A stretch of 64,000 nt of DNA from Deltaproteobacteria bacterium GWC2_55_46 (GTDB taxonomy: Bacteria; Desulfobacterota; GWC2-55-46). Positions 35,372 through 44,039 of the stretch are shown here, piece after piece (position 1 is the first letter of the stretch; each line of letters begins with the position of its first letter). The notes beneath the pieces were generated by a model. The model made no database searches, was not told the origin of the DNA, and worked only from the letters and a program-made list of their open reading frames with translations. The position numbers were made by a program, and so were the translations under genes. Location of the stretch: assembly GCA_001595385.3 (NCBI GenBank), contig LVEI03000001.1, positions 1,207,501 to 1,271,500 of the forward strand. The letters are read 5' to 3'.

Positions 35372-35815
35372 CTACTTTGCTGATTTTAATTCGCGCAACG
35401 CCTTTTTTGCAAAATTCTTAATCATAGTACATTCAGAAAATGCTGATTCAGGGCACTGTTCGTTACTGTTAATGATTATGTTTTCAATTGAAGACTCAGC
35501 AGCTGTCGAATCAATGTGACTAAGCACAAATTCAAAAAAATCTTTGTCTATATTAGAAAGATCAATTAATTCATTGATTTGATCCCAATTAAACGCGATT
35601 TGTCTTACAATTACGTCTGAAAACGCTTCCGCAATAGCACCATCATCACAGTGCTTGTATTTTTTATATGAAGCATGAATATCATTCCAACTATTAAGGT
35701 ACGGAATGGATTTTTCTGCTTCTATGGCTTCAGCTCTAAGACAGGCTCTTTCTTGAGCTACCCCATTTACACAGGCAATAAATATTGACAAAAATGCAAT
35801 TAATATTATCTTCAT
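35372..35815 (-). CDS. Secreted unknown protein, probable immunity partner
   Basis: The 147-residue product has a signal peptide (IILIAFLSIFIACVNGVAQ) and an acidic, helical mature part with four cysteines (CLRAEA, KHCDDG, EQCPESAFSECTM). I recognise no family. It overlaps the LD-transpeptidase-like toxin tail by 4 bp (ATGA), a layout typical of toxin-immunity pairs. Export fits a partner that neutralises a periplasmic peptidoglycan-acting toxin. The gene is clearly more AT-rich than its surroundings. The immunity role is inference. Confidence 0.5.
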   Translation of the reverse strand: MKIILIAFLSIFIACVNGVAQERACLRAEAIEAEKSIPYLNSWNDIHASYKKYKHCDDGAIAEAFSDVIVRQIAFNWDQINELIDLSNIDKDFFEFVLSHIDSTAAESSIENIIINSNEQCPESAFSECTMIKNFAKKALRELKSAK

Positions 35816-36039
35816 CGCACTGTAATTATTGTAAGTGGGTCGATAGCATGCAAATCGCGAATAGCTCTTGTTGCATCATCAGTTGTTCGAATGCATCCTT
35901 GTGTGCGCGATTGGGGACCATTACGCCCTGAATGCACACCCATTCCTGTTCTTCCGGGCACATCGAACACAAAATTACCATAAGATCCAAATGGCCCAGC
36001 CTTGTAGGTTGGGTTAGCGAAGCGTAACCCAACAATCAT
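35812..36039 (-). CDS. LD-transpeptidase-like toxin C-terminal fragment
   Basis: The 75-residue reading frame holds a motif of the YkuD/LD-transpeptidase type: GVHSGRNGP followed 9 residues after the His by TQGCIRT, giving the catalytic His and Cys. Such domains occur as exported toxins that act on peptidoglycan. A whole domain is usually above 100 residues, so this is only the C-terminal part. The first 13 codons are encoded by a GTTGGGTTACGC-type palindromic repeat, so the original N-terminus has been replaced or cut off. It is probably a remnant that fused by chance to the repeat. Confidence 0.5.
   Translation of the reverse strand: MIVGLRFANPTYKAGPFGSYGNFVFDVPGRTGMGVHSGRNGPQSRTQGCIRTTDDATRAIRDLHAIDPLTIITVR
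36008..36033. repeat. GTTGGGTTA palindromic repeat
   Basis: A near-perfect palindrome (GTTGGGTTA...TAACCCAAC, 8-nt centre) lies inside the N-terminus of the toxin-fragment frame. A partial copy (GTAGGTTGGGTTAG) is at 36131-36144, next to the transposase gene. Confidence 0.7.
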
Positions 36040-36130
36040 TCATTCCCTACGCACCCTTCAAATTCAAACTTCTCGCCGGCACCCCAATCGTCGTCATAAA
36101 AGCCGTTTCTTACATATTCATGAAAGCCTT
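36040..36130 (-). pseudogene. Possible gene fragment between two repeats
   Basis: The minus strand reads about 30 codons (HEYVRNGFYDDDWGAGEKF and FEFEGCVGNE) to a stop at 36040, with protein-like composition. It has no start and is bounded by palindromic repeats. It looks like the tail of a lost toxin or immunity gene; the family is unknown. Confidence 0.25.
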
Positions 36131-36148
36131 GTAGGTTGGGTTAGCCCT

Positions 36149-36172
36149 GTAGGGTGCGCTGTGCGCACCATT
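36149..36172 (+). repeat. REP-like palindrome, left flank of RAYT
   Basis: This 24-bp sequence contains the hairpin GGTGCGC-TGT-GCGCACC. It is the exact reverse complement of the sequence at 36742-36765, so the two bracket the transposase gene. Confidence 0.85.
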
Positions 36173-36174
36173 TT

Positions 36175-36714
36175 TTACTCTGCCCCTATGCCCTTGAGCT
36201 CGATAACGTCTCCGCCCCAATCTGGCGGATATACGCCGTCAACGACATATTTTCGAAATGATGAATGTTCCCATTCTATGGGCGAACCAACAATCCCGTG
36301 TCTCACCGGGTTGTAATGTATATATTCGACATGCGCTCGAAAATCGGCCTCGTCTCTTATCTTGTGCTCCCAAAAACGCCTTTGCCAGATCGTATCTTCC
36401 CTTCGCGTCACCCGTGACATGTTCGGCGCCGGGGTATCGATGCGCCCTTTCACCCTTTTTGTGAACCCCTTTTTGACCAAAGCCCATCTGATCGAAAAAT
36501 CCGTGTCGCCTTCCGGAAGCTCCCATATCGCATGAATATGGTCGGGGAGGATGGCCCATGCCTTGATCGCAAAGGGCCTGCTTTGCTGAACCTCCAAGAT
36601 CGATTCTTCCAGAGCCTTTATCGAATCACCAAGGCACAGGATGGGTTGCCGCATGTAAGTCACAACAGTAAAGAAATAAGTTCTTCCATCCCGCGGCCTT
36701 CTATAATTGGACAT
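36175..36714 (-). CDS. REP-associated tyrosine transposase (RAYT)
   Basis: The 179-residue Y1-type HUH transposase has a YFFTVVTYMRQ start, the metal-binding HxH in LPDHIHAIWELP (about residues 57-60) and the catalytic Tyr in HVEYIHYNPVRHG. RAYTs are single-copy, domesticated relatives of the IS200/IS605 transposases and process REP palindromes. Perfect 24-bp inverted repeats flank the gene at 36149 and 36742. The length is normal and the motifs are intact, so it may be active. Confidence 0.9.
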   Translation of the reverse strand: MSNYRRPRDGRTYFFTVVTYMRQPILCLGDSIKALEESILEVQQSRPFAIKAWAILPDHIHAIWELPEGDTDFSIRWALVKKGFTKRVKGRIDTPAPNMSRVTRREDTIWQRRFWEHKIRDEADFRAHVEYIHYNPVRHGIVGSPIEWEHSSFRKYVVDGVYPPDWGGDVIELKGIGAE

Positions 36715-36741
36715 TGCTCAATTAAGATGTTTATGTTTTTT

Positions 36742-36765
36742 AATGGTGCGCACAGCGCACCCTAC
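36742..36765 (-). repeat. REP-like palindrome, right flank of RAYT
   Basis: It is the exact inverted copy of 36149-36172. Another fragment (CCCTTTAGGGTGCATTGCTTAA) follows near 36795-36817. Confidence 0.85.
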
Positions 36766-37057
36766 GAGGCTACCAAGCTACAAGGCTTTTTAAGCCCTTT
36801 AGGGTGCATTGCTTAATTTTTACAAAGAATACTCTTTCCATTTCTGTTTTTCAACTTAAAATTTAAAAGACAAGATGGGAGGGAAGCAGACATTATGCCG
36901 GGCCTTATGCCCAAAAAAAGCCCTACAGGGCGCTAAAGGCCCTGTGTAAAAAATCTTTTCATCCTCCCCTCATTCCCATACCGTCAAGGGGAGGGGAGGT
37001 TGACTGTGGATCCGTTGCTCCGCTCAGAATGACCGCGTTCTGGTACGCACAATAAAA
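36766..37057. other. Non-coding region between RAYT and groEL
   Basis: I see no gene here. There is a G/C-run hairpin near 36964-36999 and part of a TTGCTCCGCTCAGAATGAC repeat (37014-37033) that belongs to the TGTCATT family seen at 55567. Confidence 0.5.
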
Positions 37058-37085
37058 AACGGGGGCTGCATACGCAGCCCCCGTT
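37058..37085 (-). terminator. groESL operon terminator
   Basis: A 12-bp stem (AACGGGGGCTGC / GCAGCCCCCGTT) with a 4-nt loop is followed on the minus strand by a T run. It lies 31 bp beyond the groEL stop codon. Confidence 0.88.
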
Positions 37086-37116
37086 CCATTTTCATTCCGT
37101 ACAGCGCGAAGCGGGA

Positions 37117-38766
<1,650 letters not shown>

Positions 38767-38823
38767 TTAAATTCCTCCTTGCGATTAAATGTTGTATTGA
38801 GGACCGATAAATTCTGGCCCGGC

Positions 38824-39111
38824 TTATTTCTCCACTACCCCTAAAATATCCTCCTCCCTCATGATAAGGAGGTCCTCGCCTTCCACCTTAATCTCGGTGC
38901 CGGCGTACTTGCTGAATATTATGGTGTCGTTCACCTTTACGCCGAGCGGCTCTATCTTGCCGTCCTCTTTCTTGCCGGGGCCTACGGCCACGACCTTGCC
39001 TTCAGCGGGGGTCTCCTTGGCGCTCTCCGGGATGATGATGCCTCCCTTTGTCTTCTCCTGCTCTTCGAGCCTTCTTACAATGACTCGATCATGAAGCGGC
39101 CTGATCTTCAT
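38824..39111 (-). CDS. groES: Co-chaperonin GroES
   Basis: The 95-residue protein shows [31 protein letters not shown] with the mobile loop, VAVGPGKK, and [29 protein letters not shown]. It forms the heptameric lid of GroEL and is the first gene of the groESL operon. Confidence 0.97.
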   Translation of the reverse strand: MKIRPLHDRVIVRRLEEQEKTKGGIIIPESAKETPAEGKVVAVGPGKKEDGKIEPLGVKVNDTIIFSKYAGTEIKVEGEDLLIMREEDILGVVEK

Positions 39112-39189
39112 TCTTTGCTCCTCCTTCTTAGGTTATATTTTTATTTTGTATATCGGTTGTTGACAGGAAACCAGCCGTTTTGTGTTCTA

Positions 39190-39218
39190 AATATATGGCC
39201 CCATCCTGGCTTTGTCAA
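39190..39218 (-). promoter_or_regulatory. groESL sigma-70 promoter
   Basis: On the minus strand TTGACA (39213-39218) and TATATT (39190-39195) are separated by 17 bp. The promoter lies between CIRCE and groES, so transcription starts about 70 bp before the groES ATG. Confidence 0.85.
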
Positions 39219-39226
39219 GCCGTTTT

Positions 39227-39253
39227 TTAGCACTCACCTAAAAAGAGTGCTAA
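39227..39253. promoter_or_regulatory. CIRCE operator (HrcA site)
   Basis: TTAGCACTC-N9-GAGTGCTAA is a perfect match to the CIRCE consensus. It ends 8 bp upstream of the -35 hexamer. HrcA should repress groESL here until heat stress; hrcA is not in the window. Confidence 0.95.
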
Positions 39254-39353
39254 CCTACCGTGATTCCATCGTTTTTACCATTTTGAGGCCCTGAAAAGCA
39301 CCCGCTTCAGCGTGGACTCGCGTTCTCAGATGTAAAAAATATGTAAAACTCTA

Positions 39354-39382
39354 TTGACAATCTTGAGCGAATCATATACTAT
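39354..39382 (+). promoter_or_regulatory. Cold-shock gene promoter
   Basis: TTGACA (39354-39359) is followed 17 bp later by TACTAT (39377-39382), with TATACT overlapping it at 15 bp spacing. A leader of about 95 nt precedes the ATG, as is usual for cspA-type genes. Confidence 0.75.
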
Positions 39383-39485
39383 GTGATAGATAAGTTGGTT
39401 GCAGGTATTGTTCTGAAGGAAGCTTTGTCTTTTTGCAGTGCAGGACCTCAAAGACTTATGACTCTTAGAAAGGAGGTCTTCTCAA

Positions 39486-39686
39486 ATGGCAAAAGGCAAA
39501 GTGAAATGGTTCAACGAATCCAAGGGTTTCGGGTTCATTGAAAGGGAGTCCGGCGAGGACGTTTTCGTCCACTACACTTCCATCCAGGGCGACGGTTTCA
39601 AGACCCTGAAGGAAGGTCAGGAAGTCGAATTCGACATAGCCAAGGACGCAAAGGGTTCCAAAGCGGTGAACGTAGTTCCCCAATAA
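39486..39686 (+). CDS. cspA: CspA-family cold-shock protein
   Basis: The 66-residue protein has the RNP1 and RNP2 motifs ([16 protein letters not shown]) and the [10 protein letters not shown] start of the CSD family. It binds single-stranded RNA and DNA and melts RNA structure. A strong AAGGAGG ribosome binding site precedes the ATG, and the gene has its own promoter and terminator. Confidence 0.96.
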   Translation: MAKGKVKWFNESKGFGFIERESGEDVFVHYTSIQGDGFKTLKEGQEVEFDIAKDAKGSKAVNVVPQ

Positions 39687-39700
39687 GGACCAAAAAGCAA

Positions 39701-39726
39701 AAAGCCCCCACGCAAGTGGGGGCTTT
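39701..39726 (+). terminator. Terminator of the cold-shock gene
   Basis: An 11-bp stem (AAAGCCCCCAC / GTGGGGGCTTT) with a GCAA tetraloop is followed by a run of Ts. It begins 15 bp after the stop codon. Confidence 0.93.
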
Positions 39727-39910
39727 TTTTATTTCCGGGCCTGCCAGAATTATCGCCTATCTTAAAACTCCTTGAAAAACAAATTGTTATTCTACAACTG
39801 CCCGCCTTCCAGGCAACGAGCGTATCTGCTTGATTTCCCTCCCTTAACGGAAGTGGGTCGACTGGTGGTCTTTTTTTCGCCTGGAATGAGCAGGTCCAAC
39901 AACTTTCCTC

Positions 39911-39939
39911 TTGTCAAAGGAACCCTGCCTTAGTATAAT
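39911..39939 (+). promoter_or_regulatory. Sigma-70 promoter of the unknown 190-residue gene
   Basis: TTGTCA (39911-39916) and a perfect TATAAT (39934-39939) are separated by 17 bp. A second TATAAT at 39963 has no good -35. The rest of the 336-bp gap after the cold-shock gene (39727-39910) shows nothing I can name. Confidence 0.75.
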
Positions 39940-40022
39940 TAATGTAACAATTATAACCCTGCTATAATCAAAAAAGGCAGGCTCTCCAAAGTCAGATACG
40001 GACGGTCAAGGAGGTGTGGGCT

Positions 40023-40595
40023 ATGGTAACAGCGATAAATCCCATAGAGCACTTCAAAGAGCTGGTCGCCCTCGCCATCAAGCGCCAGAAGGTAAAGACC
40101 GATGAGCTGGCCGAGTTCTACCTCTCAAGGCTTCTGGCAAGCTTCATAACCTGCGAAAAACTCCTCAATGAACCGCTTGCCATTACCTACCTGAAGGCGA
40201 TGGGCGCAACCAGGGACGTCCAGCTCCAGCAGATGAAACAGCTCGGGGACATCTCTCTTTTCACATCCGGTTTTTTCTCAGACAGCCTCAAAAGAAAGAT
40301 CGTTGACATAGACTACTATATGGCGATGGGCTCCGCCTCATACGGTTTTGTGGCCTCGATGCACAGGGGCGGAAAAAACGAGCACGTCTCAAAGCTCTTT
40401 AATGAGCTTGCCCGCAAGTTCGCGGCCTTTGTGGACGTACTTACAGAGGTAAGCGAGCGGAGCAGGCTCACGTCGTCAAAGGACGTGCTGCGCATCTATG
40501 AAAGGTGGCTCCGCACACGGAGCAGGCTTGCCGAAAAGGTCTTGCGCGAGATGGGCATTGAGCCGCAGATGGTGAGCACGAAGCCGGCCCATTAA
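40023..40595 (+). CDS. Conserved-looking cytoplasmic protein of unknown function
   Basis: The 190-residue product is soluble and mostly helical, with no signal peptide or membrane segment. Segments such as DELAEFYLSRLLASFITCEKLL, HVSKLFNELARKFAAFVDVLTEVSERS and LRIYERWLRTRSRLAEKVLREMG suggest a helical bundle. I recognise no family. A near-perfect AAGGAGGT ribosome binding site 7 nt before the ATG and a consensus promoter suggest strong expression. The GTG at 40014 overlaps that ribosome binding site and is rejected as start. Confidence 0.7.
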   Translation: MVTAINPIEHFKELVALAIKRQKVKTDELAEFYLSRLLASFITCEKLLNEPLAITYLKAMGATRDVQLQQMKQLGDISLFTSGFFSDSLKRKIVDIDYYMAMGSASYGFVASMHRGGKNEHVSKLFNELARKFAAFVDVLTEVSERSRLTSSKDVLRIYERWLRTRSRLAEKVLREMGIEPQMVSTKPAH

Positions 40596-40683
40596 ATCAG
40601 CCATCTCATTTTATATACAAGGCCGACCCATCGGAATCCTCTCGTGCATAGAATAATAAGATCAATCGACGAGGACGGATCGC

Positions 40684-40782
40684 CAAATTGCGAGACTTGA
40701 AAAGTCGAGCAATTTGTAAGATTTGAACTGATTCACTCAGGCCAAATCGTAGTTGAAAAAGTCCATCCAGGACTTTTTCAAC
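40684..40782. repeat. Pair of intergenic hairpins
   Basis: The first hairpin (40684-40716) has outer stem CAAATTGC / GCAATTTG and an inner GACTT / AAGTC. The second (40752-40782) has a perfect 13-bp stem GTTGAAAAAGTCC / GGACTTTTTCAAC. Its arms match the AAAAAGTCCAT ends of the MITE-like family, so it could be two terminal repeats joined after loss of the interior. Confidence 0.6.
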
Positions 40783-40846
40783 ATCCTGCTATTGACACCA
40801 GGGTAAACAAATTGACTTAATAAATAGCCTATGCTACTCATCACTA

Positions 40847-42496
40847 ATGCTAACAGGGTACCCTCGCGAGGCGAGAAAGCTTCACATCCCGCTGATCCTC
40901 CTCCTGACGTTCCTCCTCTATTCGAACGCGATAAACGCCCCTTTCTATCTGGATGACTATTACAACATAATCAGGAATATGGAGATCAGGGAGCTAAAGA
41001 ACTTCTGGCCCCCGCTGGGGACGAGATTCCTAAGCTACCTCTCGTTCGCGCTCAACTACCGTGTGAACGGCCTTGATGCCGCCGGATACCATCTGGTTAA
41101 TATCTCCATACACGCCGCCAACGCCGTTCTCGTATATTTTCTCGTACTCAACTGCTTCAGGACGCCGTTGCTTAAGGCTTCCCAAGGCGTTCAGCCCCCG
41201 CTCATCGCGCTCTTCTCAGCTCTTGTTTTTGCCTCTCACCCTGTACAAACCGAGGCCATCACCTACATAACCCAGCGGACCACTTCGCTTGCCGCGCTGT
41301 TTTATCTCCTCTCGTTAGTACTGTTCCTGCGCTGGAGGTCGTCAGATAAAGGCATCGTAAGCGCCGGCTATTTTTCGTCGGTCCTTTTCGCCGCCGCGGC
41401 CCAGATGACAAAGGAGATAAGTTTCACTCTGCCGTTCCTCATCATCCTCCTTGATACGGTTTTTTTCAGCTCCCGGACAAGGGGCAGGCGGCATCTTCTG
41501 CCTTTTATCCTCACGCTTCTCATCATCCCTTTCATGCTCTTCGCGCCAGACCTCAGCGGGGGCTTGAACGAGCGCCTGAGAAGCTCGCAGATAAACGACC
41601 TCATGACGCTTTCCAGGCACGATTATCTGGTGACGCAGTTCAAGGTGCTCGTCCATTATCTGAAACTGTTCATCCTTCCCCTGGGGCAGAACCTTGATTA
41701 CGACTGGCAGCCCTCAAGGTCGTTTTTCGACCCCGGCGTACTCGCCTCTTTCGTTTTCCTGCTGGCTTTTTTCATCTCTGCCCTCTTTATCTTCATCCGT
41801 TCCATCAAAAGGGGGAACGGCCCCATGGCCTTCGCCTCTTTCGGTGTCATCTGGTTCTTCGTCACGATATCGATAGAATCGTCCATAATCCCTATCAAGG
41901 ACGTGATATTCGAGCACAGGCTCTATCTGCCGTCGATAGGCCTTTCCTTCGGCCTTACTACGCTTGTTTTCCATGCCGGAGCCAGGCTCAACGCCGGAAG
42001 CTGGCGGACGGCGCTCATCCTGACGCTTGCCGTTGCCGCGCTCGGGGCAGTTACTCTTCTCCGTAACGACCTGTGGGCGGACAATATAAGGCTATGGAAG
42101 GACGTAGCCGAAAAGAGCCCGAACAAGGCCAGGGCCCATATAAACCTCGGGCATGCGTACAGGGAAGCCGGGCTGCTTGACGAAGCGCTAAAGGAATACG
42201 CGGTCGCCATCAAAATAGAACCGCGAAACCACGTCCTCCTGAACAACATGGGTGTCGCCTATCTCATGCTCGGCCAGCCTGATATGGCGATGCCCCGCAT
42301 AAAGGGCTCACTTGCGCTTAACCCCGGTTACGAAGACGCCCACAACAGCCTCGGATACGCCTACTTCCTCATGGACAGGAATGACGAGGCGATAGCTGAG
42401 TTTAAAAAGGCTTTGAGGCTGAGACCAGGCTTTCCCGAGGCCCAAAGGAACCTCGCGAACGCCTTGAAGAAATCAAAAAATACTTCGGGAAGATGA
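40847..42496 (+). CDS. TMTC-like membrane glycosyltransferase with C-terminal TPRs
   Basis: The 549-residue protein has about ten membrane helices and an early lumenal/periplasmic YLDDYYN motif (Asp36, Asp37), the acidic pair typical of GT-C enzymes. The C-terminal part (about residues 425-540) is three or four TPRs (ARAHINLGHAYREAGLLDEALKEYAVAIKIEPRN, VLLNNMGVAYLMLG, DAHNSLGYAYFLMDRNDEAIAEFKKALRLRPG). This matches TMTC/DUF1736-type O-mannosyltransferase-like proteins. Protein or envelope glycosylation from a lipid-linked sugar is likely; the acceptor is unknown. Confidence 0.8.
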   Translation: MLTGYPREARKLHIPLILLLTFLLYSNAINAPFYLDDYYNIIRNMEIRELKNFWPPLGTRFLSYLSFALNYRVNGLDAAGYHLVNISIHAANAVLVYFLVLNCFRTPLLKASQGVQPPLIALFSALVFASHPVQTEAITYITQRTTSLAALFYLLSLVLFLRWRSSDKGIVSAGYFSSVLFAAAAQMTKEISFTLPFLIILLDTVFFSSRTRGRRHLLPFILTLLIIPFMLFAPDLSGGLNERLRSSQINDLMTLSRHDYLVTQFKVLVHYLKLFILPLGQNLDYDWQPSRSFFDPGVLASFVFLLAFFISALFIFIRSIKRGNGPMAFASFGVIWFFVTISIESSIIPIKDVIFEHRLYLPSIGLSFGLTTLVFHAGARLNAGSWRTALILTLAVAALGAVTLLRNDLWADNIRLWKDVAEKSPNKARAHINLGHAYREAGLLDEALKEYAVAIKIEPRNHVLLNNMGVAYLMLGQPDMAMPRIKGSLALNPGYEDAHNSLGYAYFLMDRNDEAIAEFKKALRLRPGFPEAQRNLANALKKSKNTSGR

Positions 42497-42609
42497 TTTA
42501 TGGCTAAACAGGTACGCCCCCGCGCTTTGAAGGGTGCGGGCGGAATCGCACTCTTGCGACTCCGCCCAAAGACGGAACTCGCGCTCGGTATTCGACTCCC
42601 ATGTTTTTC

Positions 42610-42645
42610 TGTCATTCTGAGGAGCCGTGCGACGAAGAATCTCGC
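42610..42645 (+). repeat. Partial TGTCATT-family repeat
   Basis: TGTCATTCTGAGGAGC...GCGACGAAGAATCTCGC matches the left arm of the complete element at 55567. It ends 2 bp before the stop codon of the phage-like gene. Confidence 0.7.
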
Positions 42646-42647
42646 AT

Positions 42648-42863
42648 TTAGACCGGCGTGCCTCCGAAGATTTTTATACCGCCTCTTGAGAGGCGCTTAA
42701 CCTGCCTGTCCCAGAACTCTATATTCTCGCGGATCACCTGTGCGTCCGCGCGGGTGTAGGTCTTACCGCTTATGGAGAAGGACTGCCCCTTGGCCACGGC
42801 CTTGTCGGCATCGAGCCAGGTTGAAAGATGCGTCTCTGCTTCAACGAGCGTTATTCCCGCCAT
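42648..42863 (-). CDS. Orphan phage-type DUF6148/gpW-like protein
   Basis: The 71-residue protein (MAGITLVEAETHLSTWLDADKAVA, then GQSFSISGKTYTRADAQVIRENIEFWDRQVKRLSRGG) resembles DUF6148 proteins, small virion-assembly factors found next to phage head-tail genes. No other phage gene is nearby. A hairpin followed by a T run (plus-strand about 42876-42918) precedes it, as if the upstream gene was lost. It is either a prophage relic or part of a reduced, domesticated element. Confidence 0.7.
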   Translation of the reverse strand: MAGITLVEAETHLSTWLDADKAVAKGQSFSISGKTYTRADAQVIRENIEFWDRQVKRLSRGGIKIFGGTPV

Positions 42864-43122
42864 GAAAGCCCCAAAAAAGAAAAAACCCGCAACCGCCGTC
42901 CGGACGGTTACGGGCCTTGAAGATACTCCTCCGGTTCATGAGGCCGGGGAAGGTTTAAGTTGTTTTATTTTACCTGAGAATTATGTTACTTCATAGGGAC
43001 GGATGTCCACAGATGTCCACGAATGTCCAGCAATATTGTCACCCAAATCTTCTGCCACGCCCTTTATCAAAGATTAGAGGGAATATGGATTCAGAATTTC
43101 TCGTCTTATCTCAAGAGCAGTC
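42864..43122. other. Intergenic region with hairpin and 10-bp tandem repeat
   Basis: It contains the CCCG...CGGG imperfect hairpin upstream of the phage-type gene. Three tandem 10-bp units, GGATGTCCAC, AGATGTCCAC and GAATGTCCAG, lie at 43001-43030. Base composition changes to AT-rich from about 42950 onward. Confidence 0.55.
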
Positions 43123-43407
43123 ATGACGAATGCGCTGCTCTCTTTTGGAGTCTTCCTTACAGCCATATTTTTGACCTCGTCCACGATTGCTGACACGACC
43201 TATCGAGTCTTCGATAACGAGGGAAAGGTTGTTGAGATATGGAAGGAGAAAGATGGGCTGATTGAAATCTATAATCCCAACATGTCCAGAAAGGGCTATA
43301 TCAGGAAAGAAGGAGACCGACTTGAGCGATACGACCGGAACTGGAATCGTGAGGGGAGCATAAGAGATAAAGAGGTTCCTGTTTTTAAAAAGGAGACTCA
43401 ACCCTGA
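43123..43407 (+). CDS. Small exported protein of unknown function
   Basis: The 94-residue product has a signal peptide (LLSFGVFLTAIFLTSSTIA, cleavage before DTTYRVFD). The charged mature part has loosely repeated strands: YRVFDNEGKVVEIWKEKDG, IEIYNPNMSRKGYIRKEGD and LERYDRNWNREGSIRDKE. The three units of about 20 residues resemble a small beta-repeat fold. No family is recognised. It is the first of four AT-rich plus-strand genes. Confidence 0.6.
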   Translation: MTNALLSFGVFLTAIFLTSSTIADTTYRVFDNEGKVVEIWKEKDGLIEIYNPNMSRKGYIRKEGDRLERYDRNWNREGSIRDKEVPVFKKETQP

Positions 43408-43440
43408 TTCGGTTTTTACCAAAGCGAGTTTTACAAAGCC

Positions 43441-43980
43441 ATGAATAGTTGCACTGCCTGGAAGTTAAACTTACTGGTAATTATTGCTGCCATTTTGCTA
43501 TTAGGCTGTGGGGAAGAAAAAACTTGGACTCACGATTGCAGTTTAGTTGCGACTTACGATGAATCAGAGTGGACTTATGAAGAGCGATCTCATAATAAAT
43601 TTTTTTTTGAAAGTATAAGATGGGTTGAATTTGGTGAAATAAGAAGACCTAATGAAGATTATTGGATAAGCGATAAGTACTATGAATTTAAAAATAAAGG
43701 ACCAAGAATTAGAACAGGCGTTCTCGGAGGCGCTCACGGCTATAGCATTGATGATATTAATAGAGTACTAAAATTTCTAAATCTTCAACCGGTAACGCAT
43801 TTGTATATAATATCAAGATCGGGATATGTCACAAAGTATAGTGAGGGTTTTCTTCATATCTCTATTCACGACTGGGATAGACATCCCATGACCGGTGCTC
43901 AAATGTCTCAATATGAAAAAGGATGCTCATCTGTCATGCAAATCCATATAGAGCAGTTTGTGAAGAAATGGAGTGAATAG
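43441..43980 (+). CDS. Lipoprotein of unknown function
   Basis: The 179-residue product has a lipoprotein signal (LLVIIAAILLLGCGEE, Cys at about 23). The mature part is rich in aromatic and charged residues (ESEWTYEERSHNKFFFESIRW, DYWISDKYYEFKN, SIHDWDRHP). I recognise no domain. It lies 33 bp after the preceding exported protein and shares its AT-rich composition. Confidence 0.6.
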   Translation: MNSCTAWKLNLLVIIAAILLLGCGEEKTWTHDCSLVATYDESEWTYEERSHNKFFFESIRWVEFGEIRRPNEDYWISDKYYEFKNKGPRIRTGVLGGAHGYSIDDINRVLKFLNLQPVTHLYIISRSGYVTKYSEGFLHISIHDWDRHPMTGAQMSQYEKGCSSVMQIHIEQFVKKWSE

Positions 43981-44039
43981 TATGTATGTAAAATTACAAT
44001 TGTGCATAGAGACTGTTCAGCCGACTGTGTCAACCACTG

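Noticed and set aside
43001-43030. Start of a CRISPR array or iteron-type origin
   Set aside because: Only three 10-bp units in direct contact, with no spacers and no replication or cas genes nearby.
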